64,000 bases of DNA from Epiperipatus broadwayi (GCA_028023455.1 JAQFVV010012394.1:24012900-24076899), one strand, 5' to 3'. Counted from the first letter of the stretch, positions 24,346 through 38,034 are shown. Translations and numbers: made by a program. The notes: a model not told the origin generated them from the letters alone.

Positions 24346-24423
24346 GGGTGGTTGCAGTGATGGTAGTGATTGTGGGGGGCAGTAGCGGTGGTGGTGGCAT
24401 GGCAGATAATTATGGAGGTGATT

Positions 24424-26740
24424 AATCTTAGTCCCGTGACCATGCTCATTCAAGAGCTCCTATTTCAAATCTTAATAACTTGCATAATGTTTGTTTTTTT
24501 AAAGATAAATTTAAAGTCATCAGAAAAAGTGAACTTCACCTAATTAAATAACACTCTAGTTATAAAAAAATCCACGCATGCAATGGCTAATTTGCAAGAA
24601 AAAATATTTCATTAGTGATGGTAAACCTTAGTATCGCTAAGCATCAAGAGAAAAATTCTGTGCTTAAACCCCAAAACATCACTCAAAATCTGCAATATTT
24701 TAGGTAATATTTTAGGTAAATTTAACATATATTGAACCAATTATTAACAATTAACTATGTCACGCATTTTTCTTAAGATAATTTTAAATTTACAAAAGCT
24801 TTTTTTTTTTTTTTTTATAAAATGTCACTTTTAAATTGGTAAAAACAATCAAAACGACTGCCATACAACCACATGACCAAATGGTTGATGCCAAAACCTA
24901 TTCTACTATATCACCAGCTTTAGCTCATAAAAACATATGCCAGAATCCTCAAGAACAATTTCCATGTCCACAATAGCAAAGGTATTTCAAGTCCATTAAT
25001 GAATAATCCAATTTGAAGTTTCAGGACAACCAATGTAAACAATATTTAAAAACTAGATTTAAAACAAGATTATATCCCCCCATATAATGTGGATGCCTGA
25101 AAATTCTGACAACAATTTGCCAAAATTTATTATTACCATGCCACAGGGCACATTTTACATCATTTAAGACATTTTCCCTTCATTTATTATATTAGACACA
25201 AATTTCAACTGTTCTGCATATTACTTCCACCCCTCTCTTTGGAACCTCAACCAGCTCAAGTCTTTACCATGCATCATGAACTCATAGCTGCAACATCACA
25301 CCAGAGTGAACTCTGGAATAAATCCTGCACCATTTGAGAGAAGCACAGGGTACCCCATCAACCCACTGATACAAAAAAGTTTACAAGATCACCAACTTAT
25401 CTCAAACTTTAAATGCCCAACACATGAACAATAAGATTTAGCTTTGACACATATGGTGCTTACCAACTAATAAGCATAATTTATGTACAGCCATTTACCA
25501 ATAAAACACTATTTCCACCCACCCTCCCTAAATGTATTAAATAATATCACAGGGTGCTTTCATGTATTTATTTCATAATGATTTTAGAAAACTTATGTAA
25601 ACCTAATTTGAAATACATATCTCATTATGCAACAATTATTCTTCTAATTATTGTAAATCATCTTTTTTTTATCATGAGAAAGATTATAAATCCCCATTGC
25701 ACATGTAATTTCATGTATCGAATTGTATCTAAATACACCTGGGTCTCATTTTATGCGGTAGATAGGTTCCACAGAAAACCCGCATTAAAAAAATCGCACA
25801 AAAATAGACTAACTTACCTTGAAAAAGGGGATATGTCCTGTAATTTTCAGAATTTGCATAAAAGCAAAGCAACAAGGAAAAATTACTTTAAAATTTGCAT
25901 TAAAAAAATAAGGAAATAAAGTATGCCGAATAAAAAATATCAAATATTTGAAAGAAATTGGTACAAGACAAACTTTTTTTACTTTTTTTTATTAGCCACT
26001 GTATGACATTTTTTCATTCGTATTTTAATGATTATCGCTATTTTCGAATGTGCGGTTTGTTTGTAAACTAGTAAGAAATCAGATTCGTCGATGTGATGTG
26101 ATGTAGCTTCTTCTTGAACAAAATCAAGAATCTCTCCGCAATTATGCCCAGAAAAACTTTATTTTCCATTCTCCACTCTAATTTTTACCATGCTCCATCC
26201 CATTTACACAACTAGTGCCAATTTCAGTCTTGTGCTGTGTTAATGGTTTTCTGTTGACAACTTTTTACTACTGAAATAAATTTTAAATGTTCACATTTTG
26301 TTTCTATATTAAAAAAATGATATGCAATCAAAACAAAAAGATTATACATTATCATTAGAAATATTATTTTCAGTTTATAAAATCAATAAAATCTTCGTTA
26401 TTTATTTTTAAAAAATCTACATTATTTATTTCTGTTATCTGCTAATATAACGTTATATTTTTGAAAAAAAAAAAGTATTTCAAGTCAAAATAAGTTATTA
26501 ATAATTTAAATTTCTTGATATCTAATAAATATAGTAAAATATAAAAAATATTAAGAAGAAACATGAATCGCATAACTTCAAAATCGCATTAAAATAATCC
26601 GCATAAAACGAGACCCAGGTGTACTCATGTTTTTCACATGCATCTTATGTAACACATGAATAATAAGACAGTCATGAAAACTATATATGTTCCAATCAAA
26701 TAGGTCTGATTCATATACAATCATGCATTAATTTAACACC
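24424..26740 (+). repeat. ~1.3-kb dispersed repeat, copy 2, interrupted by a transposon
   Basis: It aligns with 22975-24300 over its whole left part. At GTATCTAAA|TA (25734) the match is broken by the TIR element 25736-26621, and it resumes after 26623 with CTCATGTTTTTCACATGCAT. The undisturbed copies give the empty site. Confidence 0.75.
25736..26621. mobile_element. Tigger/pogo-like non-autonomous transposon with TA duplication
   Basis: The ends are CACCTGGGTCTCATTTTATG at 25736 and the inverted CATAAAACGAGACCCAGGTG ending at 26621, flanked by TA on both sides. The subterminal GATAGGTTCC and AAAACCCGCATTAA words are typical of Tigger/pogo-type Tc1/mariner elements. No transposase frame is present. 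Its 886 bp lie inside copy 2 of the 1.3-kb repeat. Confidence 0.82.
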
Positions 26741-27035
26741 AACTCCACACCCTATATATACTTTTACTCATAGGTTCATGTGCTTCCATATATTTTTGTC
26801 AAGATCCTATTTAAAAATTCTATGTAAACCTAATTTGACACACATACCTGTTATGTAATGATCATTCTTCTTTAAATTACAGTAAAACCTGTTTTTTTTT
26901 TCCTATCACAAGCAAGATTGTAAAGTCTTATTGCATATGCAATATCATGTATCAACTTTTATTTATGATATCATGTTTTTAGCCTGTAACATATGTAATG
27001 CTTTTTAAGTCTCAATAAAGTTTATGTTTGGAACA
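26740..27035 (+). repeat. Third, 3'-only copy of the 1.3-kb repeat
   Basis: It matches the ends of copies 1 and 2 (TATGTAAACCTAATTTGACA near 26820; TCTCAATAAAGTTTATGTTT near 27010) and ends in a triplet-rich tail of AGT/AAT repeats. A 5'-truncated third copy with the same 3' end supports a retroelement origin. Confidence 0.7.
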
Positions 27036-27279
27036 TAGTAGTAAAAGTAATAGTGGTAACAGTATTAGTATTAGTAGTGGCAGTAGCTCCTCTTTGAAAT
27101 ATTTACAACTGTATAACAGAGAGATTGATAGTAAAAACTATATCAGTGAGAAGAGAAAGTTTTCCTGCTCAAGGTAAGCTCTTTATGAGGTAATTTGGTT
27201 AAAAATTGCCACAATTGGAAGTGTTTTTTTGAATATGCAAAACATTCTATATTAAATTGTATCCTAAAGGATTTAAATT

Positions 27280-29270
27280 TAGTAGTTTAATTTTGATACA
27301 GATAAGGGAATAATGGAAGAAATTTCCAAAAATAATTCTAAATTCTTATGATATTGTGAAAAAATAAGTAATTCCTGTGCTATTGAAAAAGAAATAATGA
27401 AAGAAAAGTTCAAAATTAAATAGCTCCAAGCTATGAAGATTTTATCTATAAAAAACCCTGAAATTAAAAATAAAAATACTTATGCAAATTTGCTTAAAAT
27501 CAATACAGGTAAAGAAACCAATTTAATTCAAATAAATGATGAAATTATAGCTGATTTTTTAAATTGATTTTATTGAAAATAATGAAACAAAACCTGAATC
27601 TATATTATTTGCTAATAAAACTTTAAATGCTGAAAAATATCAGGAAATTACAAACAATTTCAATCAAACTATACCAACAATAATTTTAAAATCTTTTTAA
27701 TTTAAAACTTCATGAATGAAAACACTCTCATTATAGCTATGACAGACTTAAATATTAAAATCATGAAAATTTCCCACAGATGAAGTTCTTAAAGAAAGAA
27801 AATGTGAGAAATGCTTTATAAGATACTAGTCCACCATAATAATAGTTAATTAGTACTGAAGTTTAAAAACATAATTCAAAAACTAATATTTCAGAAGCAT
27901 GTTCAGTTTATCAAGAATAAAATTGTCTGCAATGTAGATATAAACAGACAGACAAAACTAGCAGGTCAAATTAGAAACTGTCATGTTAATTTTACAAATC
28001 AGGATTTACAACAAATCAGGATTTACAAAACATACTTGACAGATATTGCAAAGTTTATAATTTCAGATATTTGTTTGAAAAAAGAGCAACAATACCAGTG
28101 TTAACTAACAAAGCACTGTTCAGCATTACATTAAATAAAAAAGTTTGACCAATTGATATACTAATTTTACATTCTTTTGATAGCTCTCCATTGATAATCA
28201 CATTTAAGGGAATAACCTCTTAGTGTTTTTTTTTGTAATCCAGGGATCACATCATCAAGGATTACCCAGATAGATATTATCACATGATCACTATCTTATA
28301 CTAGCACAAAATTGTTTATAAACAAAGCAAAACTCTCCATACAGTACTGCCACCCTGTGCCAACTACAGTAATCAATGAATTCCAGAAGGCTTGTGCGTA
28401 AAATCCCTATCTAACACCTACTCATCCAATATCCCTGGACTAGTTTCTGGCTTGTGGCCATCGTCAGTGAGGAGTTTTGGATCTGAGAGCACTGCACCTA
28501 GATCTTAGGATCTAATGCAACCCTCCAGCACACACCTTTTATCTCTACTTAACAACAAAACTATGAGAATGAAATTGAAAACACAAAAATATTTTCAATC
28601 TAAGCTCAATAGCTTATATAGTCATATGGGTCTGAACTCAATTCAGCACCCATACATTTTGGTGTCTTTGGCTCTTTAACAACCATAGCCACCACTATCC
28701 TATTAGGCAGGATTGGTGTTAAACCATTAAGCATCACATGATCACTATCTTATACTAGCACATAATTGTTTATAAACAAAGCAAAACTCTCCATACAGAT
28801 AGGGATTTTATGCACAAGCCTTCTGGCATTCATTGATTACTCTGGTTGGCACAGGGTGGCAATACTGTATGGAGAGTTTTGCTTTGTTTACAGATAGATA
28901 TTGCAAAAGTTGTGGTTTTAGAAATTCAAAAATCCACCAATGCATCAAAAAACAAATTTTAATATAAGAAAACCCACAAATTGTAAATGTATTTAGTGAA
29001 GGAATGGATCAACCAATGAGTTAAATACCATGAATCACTAACATGTTTTCCCACATGGACACATTGACATCCACCCTTAATGAGACATCACAAAAACAAT
29101 ATAAACCAGGAAAAATAACTCTGGGTGAAGTACTAACTAGTGATACCAATTTACCAGGACAATCAGAAAAAAATTGCAACTCTGATGATATAGACAGCGA
29201 TGACTCCTAATCAGAAAATGACAACAATTTTAACTGGTTGCCAATAGAAAAATTTCAAGAAAAGGAAAAA
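27280..29270 (+). pseudogene. Decayed, Lys/Asn-rich coding region with zinc-knuckle-like motif, unassigned
   Basis: Fragmentary plus-strand frames occur here. 27370-27590 reads SIKNPEIKNKNTYANLLKIN and related text, and near 28890 there is YCKSCGFRNSKIHQC, a Cys-Cys-His-Cys pattern with unusual spacing. They resemble ORF1/gag-type retroelement proteins in composition only. Stops are frequent, and the foldback repeat at 28201-28900 interrupts the region. I cannot name the element. Confidence 0.35.
28201..28900. repeat. Foldback element: inverted arms with a duplicated terminal block
   Basis: About 90 bp at 28321-28410 (starting AACAAAGCAAAACTCTCCAT) recurs in reverse complement at 28797-28887. 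In addition, the ~65-bp block ATCACATGATCACTATCTTA...CTCCATACAG occurs in direct orientation at about 28280 and 28735. Related sequences lie at 29929-30160 and 35790-36005. No coding potential was recognised. Confidence 0.8.
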
Positions 29271-29928
29271 ATAAGACTTTAATCCAATGAATAAGCAAAA
29301 AACACCTTAAAGTTAAAAAGAAAACTTCCTCAATAATTTCCATTCCCATTCACAAAATAAGAAATATAGCGAATCACATATAAAAAACAATGCTCTATAA
29401 GATGCAACTTCAGTACAATGTACTAGACAAAACTCTACAAATTCTCCACTTACACAAAAACATACCTCACAAGTGTAGACACACATGAAAGGAAAACAAA
29501 AATAAAACAAGGCAACAACTCTGCAGAAGGGTAACTCAAAAATGGAAACAAAGACTATACAAATTTCTGACAATTTCCTCTTATGAGTCAATCATCTCAT
29601 ACACAAATACAAGTACTGAACTGAAATATTGAAACAGCATGGTAACACGATATTTATTAACAACAAAAATTATTTTACCTGGAAATGTATGAACTGGTTT
29701 CTCATTAAAACATGGAACAACATGAATTGTTTTACATATTTTTTAAAAAAAAACAAATCTCTTCATCATAAAAGAAAATAAATGCAAAATGCACAACTCA
29801 CTAAAATTAAAGACAAAAATAATACAAAACAAGAATCCAAAAAATCTTTAATAAAAATTGCTGATAATCCCAAAATGCAGGAAAATAATTTGAAATGGAA
29901 CCAGTTATACCCAAATAAGTTACAGCAT

Positions 29929-30160
29929 ACACAGAGGCAAAACTTTCCATACATTAGTGCCACTTTTCATTGATGAAGACCACAAACTACAAACTAGTCT
30001 GGGGATTTTGGATGAGTAGGCACTAGATAGGAATTTTATGCACAAACATTCTTGCATCCATTGATTACTCTGACTTGCACTGAGTGGTGCTACTGTATAG
30101 TGAGTTTTGCCTGTGTTAACAGTTTGTTTAAGCAGAAAGAATGGTGATCATGTGATATTT
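29929..30160. repeat. Diverged copy of the foldback repeat family
   Basis: It shares GGATTTTGGATGAGTAGGCA, TTATGCACAAACATTC and the ATTGATTACTCTGACTTGCA stretch with the inverted arm at 28797-28887, and its ends resemble the AAACTCTCCATACA terminus. Confidence 0.7.
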
Positions 30161-31141
30161 AGTGATATAAGTTACAGCATTTTATTATTTTATCCAAACA
30201 TTATAAATAAAATACAATCATTTCAATATTTATTTCATGTAATAATCTTTACTTTTGATACAACATTTTAACTAAACTACAATCATTTCTATGTATATTT
30301 CAGTTCCTAAGGATCCTTGTAATCCTGAGCTACTCAATAGAAGAAAGTTAGTCTATATAGATGTAGGGATATATGTTTGTGTTTGGACATCCAGGTAGTT
30401 CTCTGGATGGTGCAAAGGTAAAAATCATTTTTAAAAAGTCCATTCAATGCACTTTATTTGGACACATTTGAAACTAATTTATAGATGGTCAGTACATTCA
30501 TGGTATCATGTGTCCATAGCATCAATGATTATCATGTATCAGAATCCCAGATTTTTCATTATGATTGATATTTTAGCACTATGTGTGAGCAGGTAAAAGT
30601 TTAATGATTGTTTATATACCCTAAGTTCGGTTTTGGTTAGATAATTTGCTTACATCTTGATATTGAATCTCTTTTAGATCCAGTCACAAGAGATGACTGT
30701 TGATTATGTTCCTTTTATATTTGTTGATGACTATTCAGTAGAATGATAATGATTTACCATCTTCCCACTATAACCCATGACATCAAACTGTACTGTTACA
30801 TGGTGACCCAAACTGTGAGCCCAATGAAAATAAGAGTTCCAATGGTCAATATAAAAAAAGGCCGTATAACTTGAAATTTAAATATAATTACTGTACATCT
30901 GAGAATGAAAAGTTTATTTTGATGCACGTTAAGATAAAAGAAAATAATAGTCATCACCCCATATCTGCCCATTATCCAAACCATTGCAACAAATAGAATT
31001 TAAATTAATCCAAAATGTCATTTATATTTAAAAATATAAAATTGCTTAAGATTTTAATAAAAATAATTATTGTCAGAAAAACCTGAATATTAAAAAGAAT
31101 AATCTGAATAAAGAAAATTTAAGCACATTTGATTATGAATG
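30161..31141. other. No supported gene
   Basis: AT-rich. A possible plus-strand exon at 30304-30394 is described under findings. Confidence 0.4.
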
Positions 31142-31415
31142 TAACCGGCAGAAGCAGTCCCAATTTCATATGCACGAGACCTAATTAACTGAAATGTAAT
31201 CGTCAGAAGCAGTCCCAATTTCATATGCACGAGACCTAATTAACTGAAATGTAATCGTCAGAAGCAGTCCCAATTTCATATGCACGAGACCTAATTAACT
31301 GAAATGTAATCGTCAGAAGCAGTCCCAATTTCATATGCACGAGACCTAATTAACTGAAATGTAATCGTCAGAAGCAGTCCCAATTTCATATGCACGAGAC
31401 CTAATTAACTGAAAT
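31142..31415. repeat. Minisatellite, five near-identical 55-bp units
   Basis: Units start at 31142, 31197, 31252, 31307 and 31362, each containing CAGAAGCAGTCCCAATTTCA and ending ACTAATTAACTGAAAT-like text. Only the first unit differs noticeably (TAACCGGCAG instead of TAATCGTCAG). The near identity indicates recent expansion. Confidence 0.97.
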
Positions 31416-31829
31416 TATATCAAATAGAATAATTTGTTGATTTATAATTAAAAAAAAAAAAAAATTAAGATTTCTATATTTCCATCTAGAAGGAAGATGA
31501 AGATCAGTTTTATTTTCTAGAAAAACATAATTGGAGAATTTATTAAATACTGATTGTAATAAACTAAATTCTTAAGTAGAATTAGGATTCTAAAATGATT
31601 GAATAATATTCAATGATGGGAAGAACCAATGACAAAAATAATTTGAATTTTGTATCACCACTGTAAAGATAATCATGCCTAAAAAAAACAACTATGATCT
31701 TAAAAGTTTATTAACAGTCATTTCTATATGAAAAAAATAATAATCCATTATTATAAAATAAGACTTGATTTTTTTGGGATGCAACAGGGTTAATTTTATG
31801 AGAATTAATAGAATAAAGAGTTCTAGTTA

Positions 31830-33195
31830 CTTAGCCAGGCTTGGTCACTTGATGGTGCTGTTGCCAGTCAAAAACAATATAATGCAACATTACCAAGCCA
31901 CAATTTTTAAAAATACGGCTTTTGTTTTGGCTATAAGGCCATTTTGCGACTTTATTTTTGTCTGTATGGCTACTTTTTTTTTTTTTTTTAGCTTAATTCG
32001 ACTTTTTTTTGGCATATACAGTGATTTTTGCCTATATGGTGATTTTTTATTTGGCTATACAACCATTTTTTTTTTTGCCTTTATTTGTATTATGCGATTT
32101 CTATTTAGTGATTTTTAAAGACAACTTTTACTATTAATTACATTATTTTAGCCTATGTCTTTAATTTTTTTTATTTTTAGGATTTTTACAAAAAACTTTA
32201 TTAAACAAATTACTATAATAAAAATAATACACAAACACATCTTTACTGCTGATATAGTAAAACTTTTATTTTTAAAACAAATTTCTATTACCTTTTTTTT
32301 AAACAAAAAAAAAAACAGAAATAATTTTTGGCTCACTGATGACAAAGTATTTCTCAACCCACCCTCCCCCATGCTGATATAGTAAAACCTTTTTTTAAAA
32401 AACAATTTTGATTATCTTTTTTTTAAAAATAAAAACAAATCAAAAATAACTTTGGTCTCAGTGACAACAAAGTATTTCTCAACCCACCCCCTCCACTCTC
32501 TCCCACGCTAATAGAGTAAAACTTTTATTTTTAAAAATAATTTTGATTACCGTTTTTTGTAATACCCCCCCCCCCAAAAAAAAAAAAAAAACTTTTGACT
32601 TTTTCAACTTTTATTTTTTTTTTTGTTTTATTACGATTTATGTCATAGAATCACTTTTTTTTGATTTGGAAACATGTGCAATCAAATTCCTTTGGTGGCA
32701 AAAGCCTCACTGACATTTCAAAATCTGCTTGCTGCAGTCAGTGCCATTTTATTGGGCTCGTATATTTTGTCAAGAAAGTGTGATTTTTTGTGTGAGCTCA
32801 GCCGAATTGTGTTCAGCCCTACCCTTTGAAAATGCTTTGCACATTTCAACTTGTATAAGGAAGGGTGGGAACAGTGTGACAATTCTTAGTCAGCTAAACT
32901 GCATGATTTAAGTAGAAATGAAATTGCTCTGCTATGGAGATTTCAAAAGTTGTTGCCACTTCGAATCCAGATACCGTCAGATGATATGGTAATCAACTGT
33001 GAATTGTATGAATTCACATAAAGTGTCGTGAAGCACAAAACAGGCTGTAATATTTCTGTGCAGCAGCATCAGACAACCTGCAATGGCTAAGATAAACAGA
33101 ACTGTTTTTGTAGCCGTAAGTCAGACTGTGTAAACAGTATTTGTAGCTGTTTTGGACTGGCAACAGCACCAACAAGTGGCCAAGCTTGGCTAAGT
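31830..33195. mobile_element. 1.37-kb TIR element flanked by TA, no transposase (Tc1/mariner-like)
   Basis: The left end CTTAGCCAGGCTTGGTCACT and the inverted right end AGTGGCCAAGCTTGGCTAAG (to 33195) match over about 45 bp, continuing to a GGTGCTGTTGCCAGTC core. TA flanks both sides. The length suits a Tc1/mariner element, but I find no transposase frame. Instead the interior holds T-rich sequence and an imperfect tandem repeat (32247-32575). Assignment to a superfamily is inferred from the TA and length only. Confidence 0.68.
32247..32575. repeat. ~2.5 tandem copies of a ~130-bp T-rich unit
   Basis: Units start CTGATATAGTAAAACTTTTA (32247), CTGATATAGTAAAACC (32373) and CTAATAGAGTAAAACTTTTA (32507). 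The first two contain GACAAAGTATTTCTCAACCC or its close variant. Confidence 0.85.
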
Positions 33196-34016
33196 AACAA
33201 GTACCAAATAAAGCTCAAATTTCTTAAAAAAATGAAACGAGAATATTTATTAAGATTAACTGACATATTATTTAAATCACTCCAAGTATTATAGTTATCA
33301 ATATCTTTTTTGGGAAAAAGTGAAAAGCTTTCACTAAAAAAAATCATCAATTGTATGTGCTAAATGATCATAAATAGTATAATGTTTTCTGTTTTGTTAG
33401 GCCTCTATACGCATTATAAAATGCGCGAGTTGATCAAGTTATGAAAAAAAAGAAGAAAGTTGTATTTCTATTTCTAAAAACATAACTATATTTCCTGATC
33501 AACTCAGCCTAGTAATTGTTGAGAATTATGCTATCGACGTAATCAGTTTTTAATTTATTTGAAAGGCGCCAGAATTCTACAAGAACCCACTGAAACCGTC
33601 ACATAACATCTCGCAAATTAAAAAGAAAAAATGCTTTTAAGAATTGGTAATTCTATCGTAAACTAGAATTATCTTTTAAATATTATTATTTCCGGGGCTT
33701 ATTCAAAATATATCGGCAAAGGTAAATTACATTTTTAAATCTTACTAAACTAATAATAAATTTAATAGTAAATATTAATAACATACAAATGAAAATTGGT
33801 ATTAGAAATATTTTTATTCTAATAGATTAAAATGTTTAAATGAAATTATTAAGCAACTAAATTGGAGAGAACACACATTAATTCAGACGTGAAACATTAA
33901 TAAAAAAATAACAGTTAAATAATTAATTAAAAAGTTCTGGGGAAAACAAGAGTCTCTTGAACAATAACATGAAAGTCTATATCGGGATCCTATTATAAGC
34001 TTATTTTTTTTACGAG
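33196..34016. other. No supported gene
   Basis: AT-rich. A pyrimidine tract ending TTGTTAG near 33401 is followed by a short frame (LYTHYKMRELIKL, then stop) that could be a terminal exon, but it is too short to support. Confidence 0.35.
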
Positions 34017-34073
34017 TTGTTTGGAAAATGGTTAAATTTGTCACAATCAGGAATAAAGAAGTATAACTTACCG
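34017..34073 (+). CDS. Candidate 57-bp exon, unidentified protein
   Basis: A T-rich tract ending ACGAG precedes 57 bp reading LFGKWLNLSQSGIKKYNLP, followed by a consensus donor CCG|GTAAGT. Both ends fall on codon boundaries. The protein is not recognised. The donor site is palindromic, so a minus-strand donor also exists here, leaving the orientation somewhat uncertain. Confidence 0.35.
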
Positions 34074-34767
34074 GTAAGTTTAGTGAATTCAGTAGTAGAT
34101 AACTATGCATAGTTTTTTGGGTAGAATGAGCTCAGCCTTTTGGTTATTATTTGATCTTGTGGTCCATTCTCCTAGTCGGTCATGAAGGCTTTTCTGGTGT
34201 ACATCTTCAGGCACAATGTCCGCAGAAGCTCCAGTTCACTCCGACATGCCGAATTATTTCAGCAAAGCAATCCAGGACATATTATTGTTATCCAGGACTA
34301 ACTAGAGAAACAAACGAAACAAGACCTTTTTCAAACTGGTCTCTGTCTTTTATACTAGAGGCCCAGTTTTCTGACTTCTGCGCATATCTTTTGTTTGTTA
34401 AAATATACATTAATAATCTTGTTCATTCTTTATAAAATTTACGTTATAAAGTTCTCTTTTTTATCAAGTTTTTCAGCCATCTTTTAATTAGCTAAAATAT
34501 TTTTCTTTTAGCTTTTTACTTTTGGAATTATTTTAATTTATCTGGATTAGTAATTTGTGTGTCTTTTGTTCTCTTCAATTTTAACTTTTATTTTTAATTA
34601 CATAAAAAAAAATACGAAAGACAATTTTAATTTTCACTGTACATTTTTAAAAACATCAATTATACAAACAAAAAAAATCTAAATTCACTTTTTAGCCTTT
34701 ACCAAATGCCAATACATTTGTACCATATAAATAAACGGTACAATAGTGAACAAATTAATTCATTCTA
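34074..34767. other. Flank with a GC-richer block at 34165-34400
   Basis: 34165-34400 stands out from the surroundings in base composition (for example CAGAAGCTCCAGTTCACTCC). The plus-strand frame 34151-34435 runs through it but has no domain I recognise. It may be a fragment of an old repeat. Confidence 0.35.
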
Positions 34768-35602
34768 GGGTGACCAAACTGATTCGATCAAAACTCAGGA
34801 CATAATGACCAATCATTTGTACAGCATTGCATTCTTTTTATATATATAAAACTCCATTCCTATGTATATTCATCATTGTAACACAGATAGGATACCAACA
34901 GCTCAAACAAGCTCTTAATTAATGTGTGGTAAGAGAAAATATTTAAAATCTCTATCCAAAATACTCTTATTGCCAGACCAATTGGTTTTGGATAGAGATT
35001 TTAAATATTTTCTCTTACCGCACTTATCAATTAAGAGCTTGTTTGAGCTATTGGTATGCTCTCTGTATTACATTTTTGTAAATACAAGTTTATAAAAGCA
35101 ATGTCACATTATATATGACTTGCTTTATTAATGATCATCATTGTAAATACACTTCCTCTTTGGCATGTCTATTGTTTAGAGTTATTAATATTCCTATTAA
35201 TTTTATCACTATAGAAAATTAATATCAGCAAAAAACTAGTAAAACTATATTGTCAATCAAAGCAGGTGCAAGCACAATTCAAATTTTAACCTACAAAAAT
35301 TCAACTGTACATGCTCAAAGGTGAGGTTGGATGAGAACTTGTGAACCCAGCCATAGAATGTAATAGTGATTTTTGTTTTGATGTTGGAATTTGTCTGAAG
35401 TTTTTTATAATATTATTATAGAGACTGAAATGGATGGAGAGGGCCAAGAAACTATTATTTTTGCAATGAATTATTTATGCAAGACAAATAATAATTACCA
35501 TATAATATTACAACAGTCCAAAGACATTTTGGGGACACTGGAACATCCAATCAAAAATAGGGACAAATCTTGAAAAATCAGATCACCTGGTCATTCTAGT
35601 TT
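34768..35602. mobile_element. TIR element with hAT-like GGTGACCA termini and an internal hairpin
   Basis: The left end CTAGGGTGACCAAACTGATT and the inverted right end (reading CTAGAATGACCAGGTGATCT from 35602) are similar, and both carry GGACA/TGTCCC-type subterminal words common in hAT MITEs. Inside, 34878-35072 forms a near-perfect hairpin. No transposase and no clear target duplication were found, so the class is uncertain. Confidence 0.5.
34878..35072. repeat. Long hairpin, ~85-bp arms
   Basis: The left arm includes AGCTCAAACAAGCTCTTAAT and AGAGAAAATATTTAAAATCT. The right arm is its reverse complement (AGATTTTAAATATTTTCTCT ... AAGAGCTTGTTTGAGCT). The loop is about 25 nt. Confidence 0.9.
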
Positions 35603-35789
35603 ATACTAATATATTAGGAATAAATCCATGTTGTTAAGAAAAAGTGATTTTACTAATGTCATAGTTTTATTATAAACACACTCTCAAAAATTTATACAAT
35701 GGTATATAAAACAGAAATAAGTCTAGTTATTAATGTAAAGGCAGGAGCCATGCTTAAACATTCTTATCATTAGAGCACATTTAAAAACA

Positions 35790-36005
35790 TTAGGAGGAAG
35801 AAGATCCATGTGCACCACTCTCAGATCCAAGGTTCCTCACTAATGAAAGTTGTAAGTTAGAAATTAGTCTGAAGATATTTGATAGGTAGGCACTGGATAG
35901 AAATTATAATGCAAAACCATGTAGCATCTATTGATTATGAAAGCTTACACTGAGTAGCACTATGATATATAATACATCATATGCACCTTAATTGACACTC
36001 TACAA
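35790..36005. repeat. Diverged copy of the 28.3-kb foldback repeat family
   Basis: Read on the minus strand it aligns with 28340-28520: ...AATCAATAGATGCTACATGG, then ATTTCTATCCAGTGCCTACC, then GTGAGGAACCTTGGATCTGA. Confidence 0.7.
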
Positions 36006-37534
<1,529 letters not shown>

Positions 37535-38034
37535 NNNNNNNNNNNNNNNNNNNNNNNNNNNNNNNNNNNNNNNNNNNNNNNNNNNNNNNNNNNNNNNNNN
37601 NNNNNNNNNNNNNNNNNNNNNNNNNNNNNNNNNNNNNNNNNNNNNNNNNNNNNNNNNNNNNNNNNNNNNNNNNNNNNNNNNNNNNNNNNNNNNNNNNNNN
37701 NNNNNNNNNNNNNNNNNNNNNNNNNNNNNNNNNNNNNNNNNNNNNNNNNNNNNNNNNNNNNNNNNNNNNNNNNNNNNNNNNNNNNNNNNNNNNNNNNNNN
37801 NNNNNNNNNNNNNNNNNNNNNNNNNNNNNNNNNNNNNNNNNNNNNNNNNNNNNNNNNNNNNNNNNNNNNNNNNNNNNNNNNNNNNNNNNNNNNNNNNNNN
37901 NNNNNNNNNNNNNNNNNNNNNNNNNNNNNNNNNNNNNNNNNNNNNNNNNNNNNNNNNNNNNNNNNNNNNNNNNNNNNNNNNNNNNNNNNNNNNNNNNNNN
38001 NNNNNNNNNNNNNNNNNNNNNNNNNNNNNNNNNN
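37535..38034. other. Assembly gap, 500 N
   Basis: Exactly 500 N, which suggests a placeholder gap of unknown true size. The two sides carry unrelated retroelements on opposite strands. Confidence 0.99.

Noticed and set aside
25554-25919. 121-codon plus-strand frame
   Set aside because: It crosses the boundary between the 1.3-kb repeat and the inserted Tigger-like element, so it is a chance fusion.
29313-29591. Cys/Phe-rich minus-strand frame
   Set aside because: It is antisense to decayed plus-strand repeat sequence; the composition reflects A-rich DNA and no domain is present.
31142-31415. CRISPR-like regular array
   Set aside because: Whole 55-bp units repeat with no variable spacers; it is a minisatellite in a eukaryotic genome.
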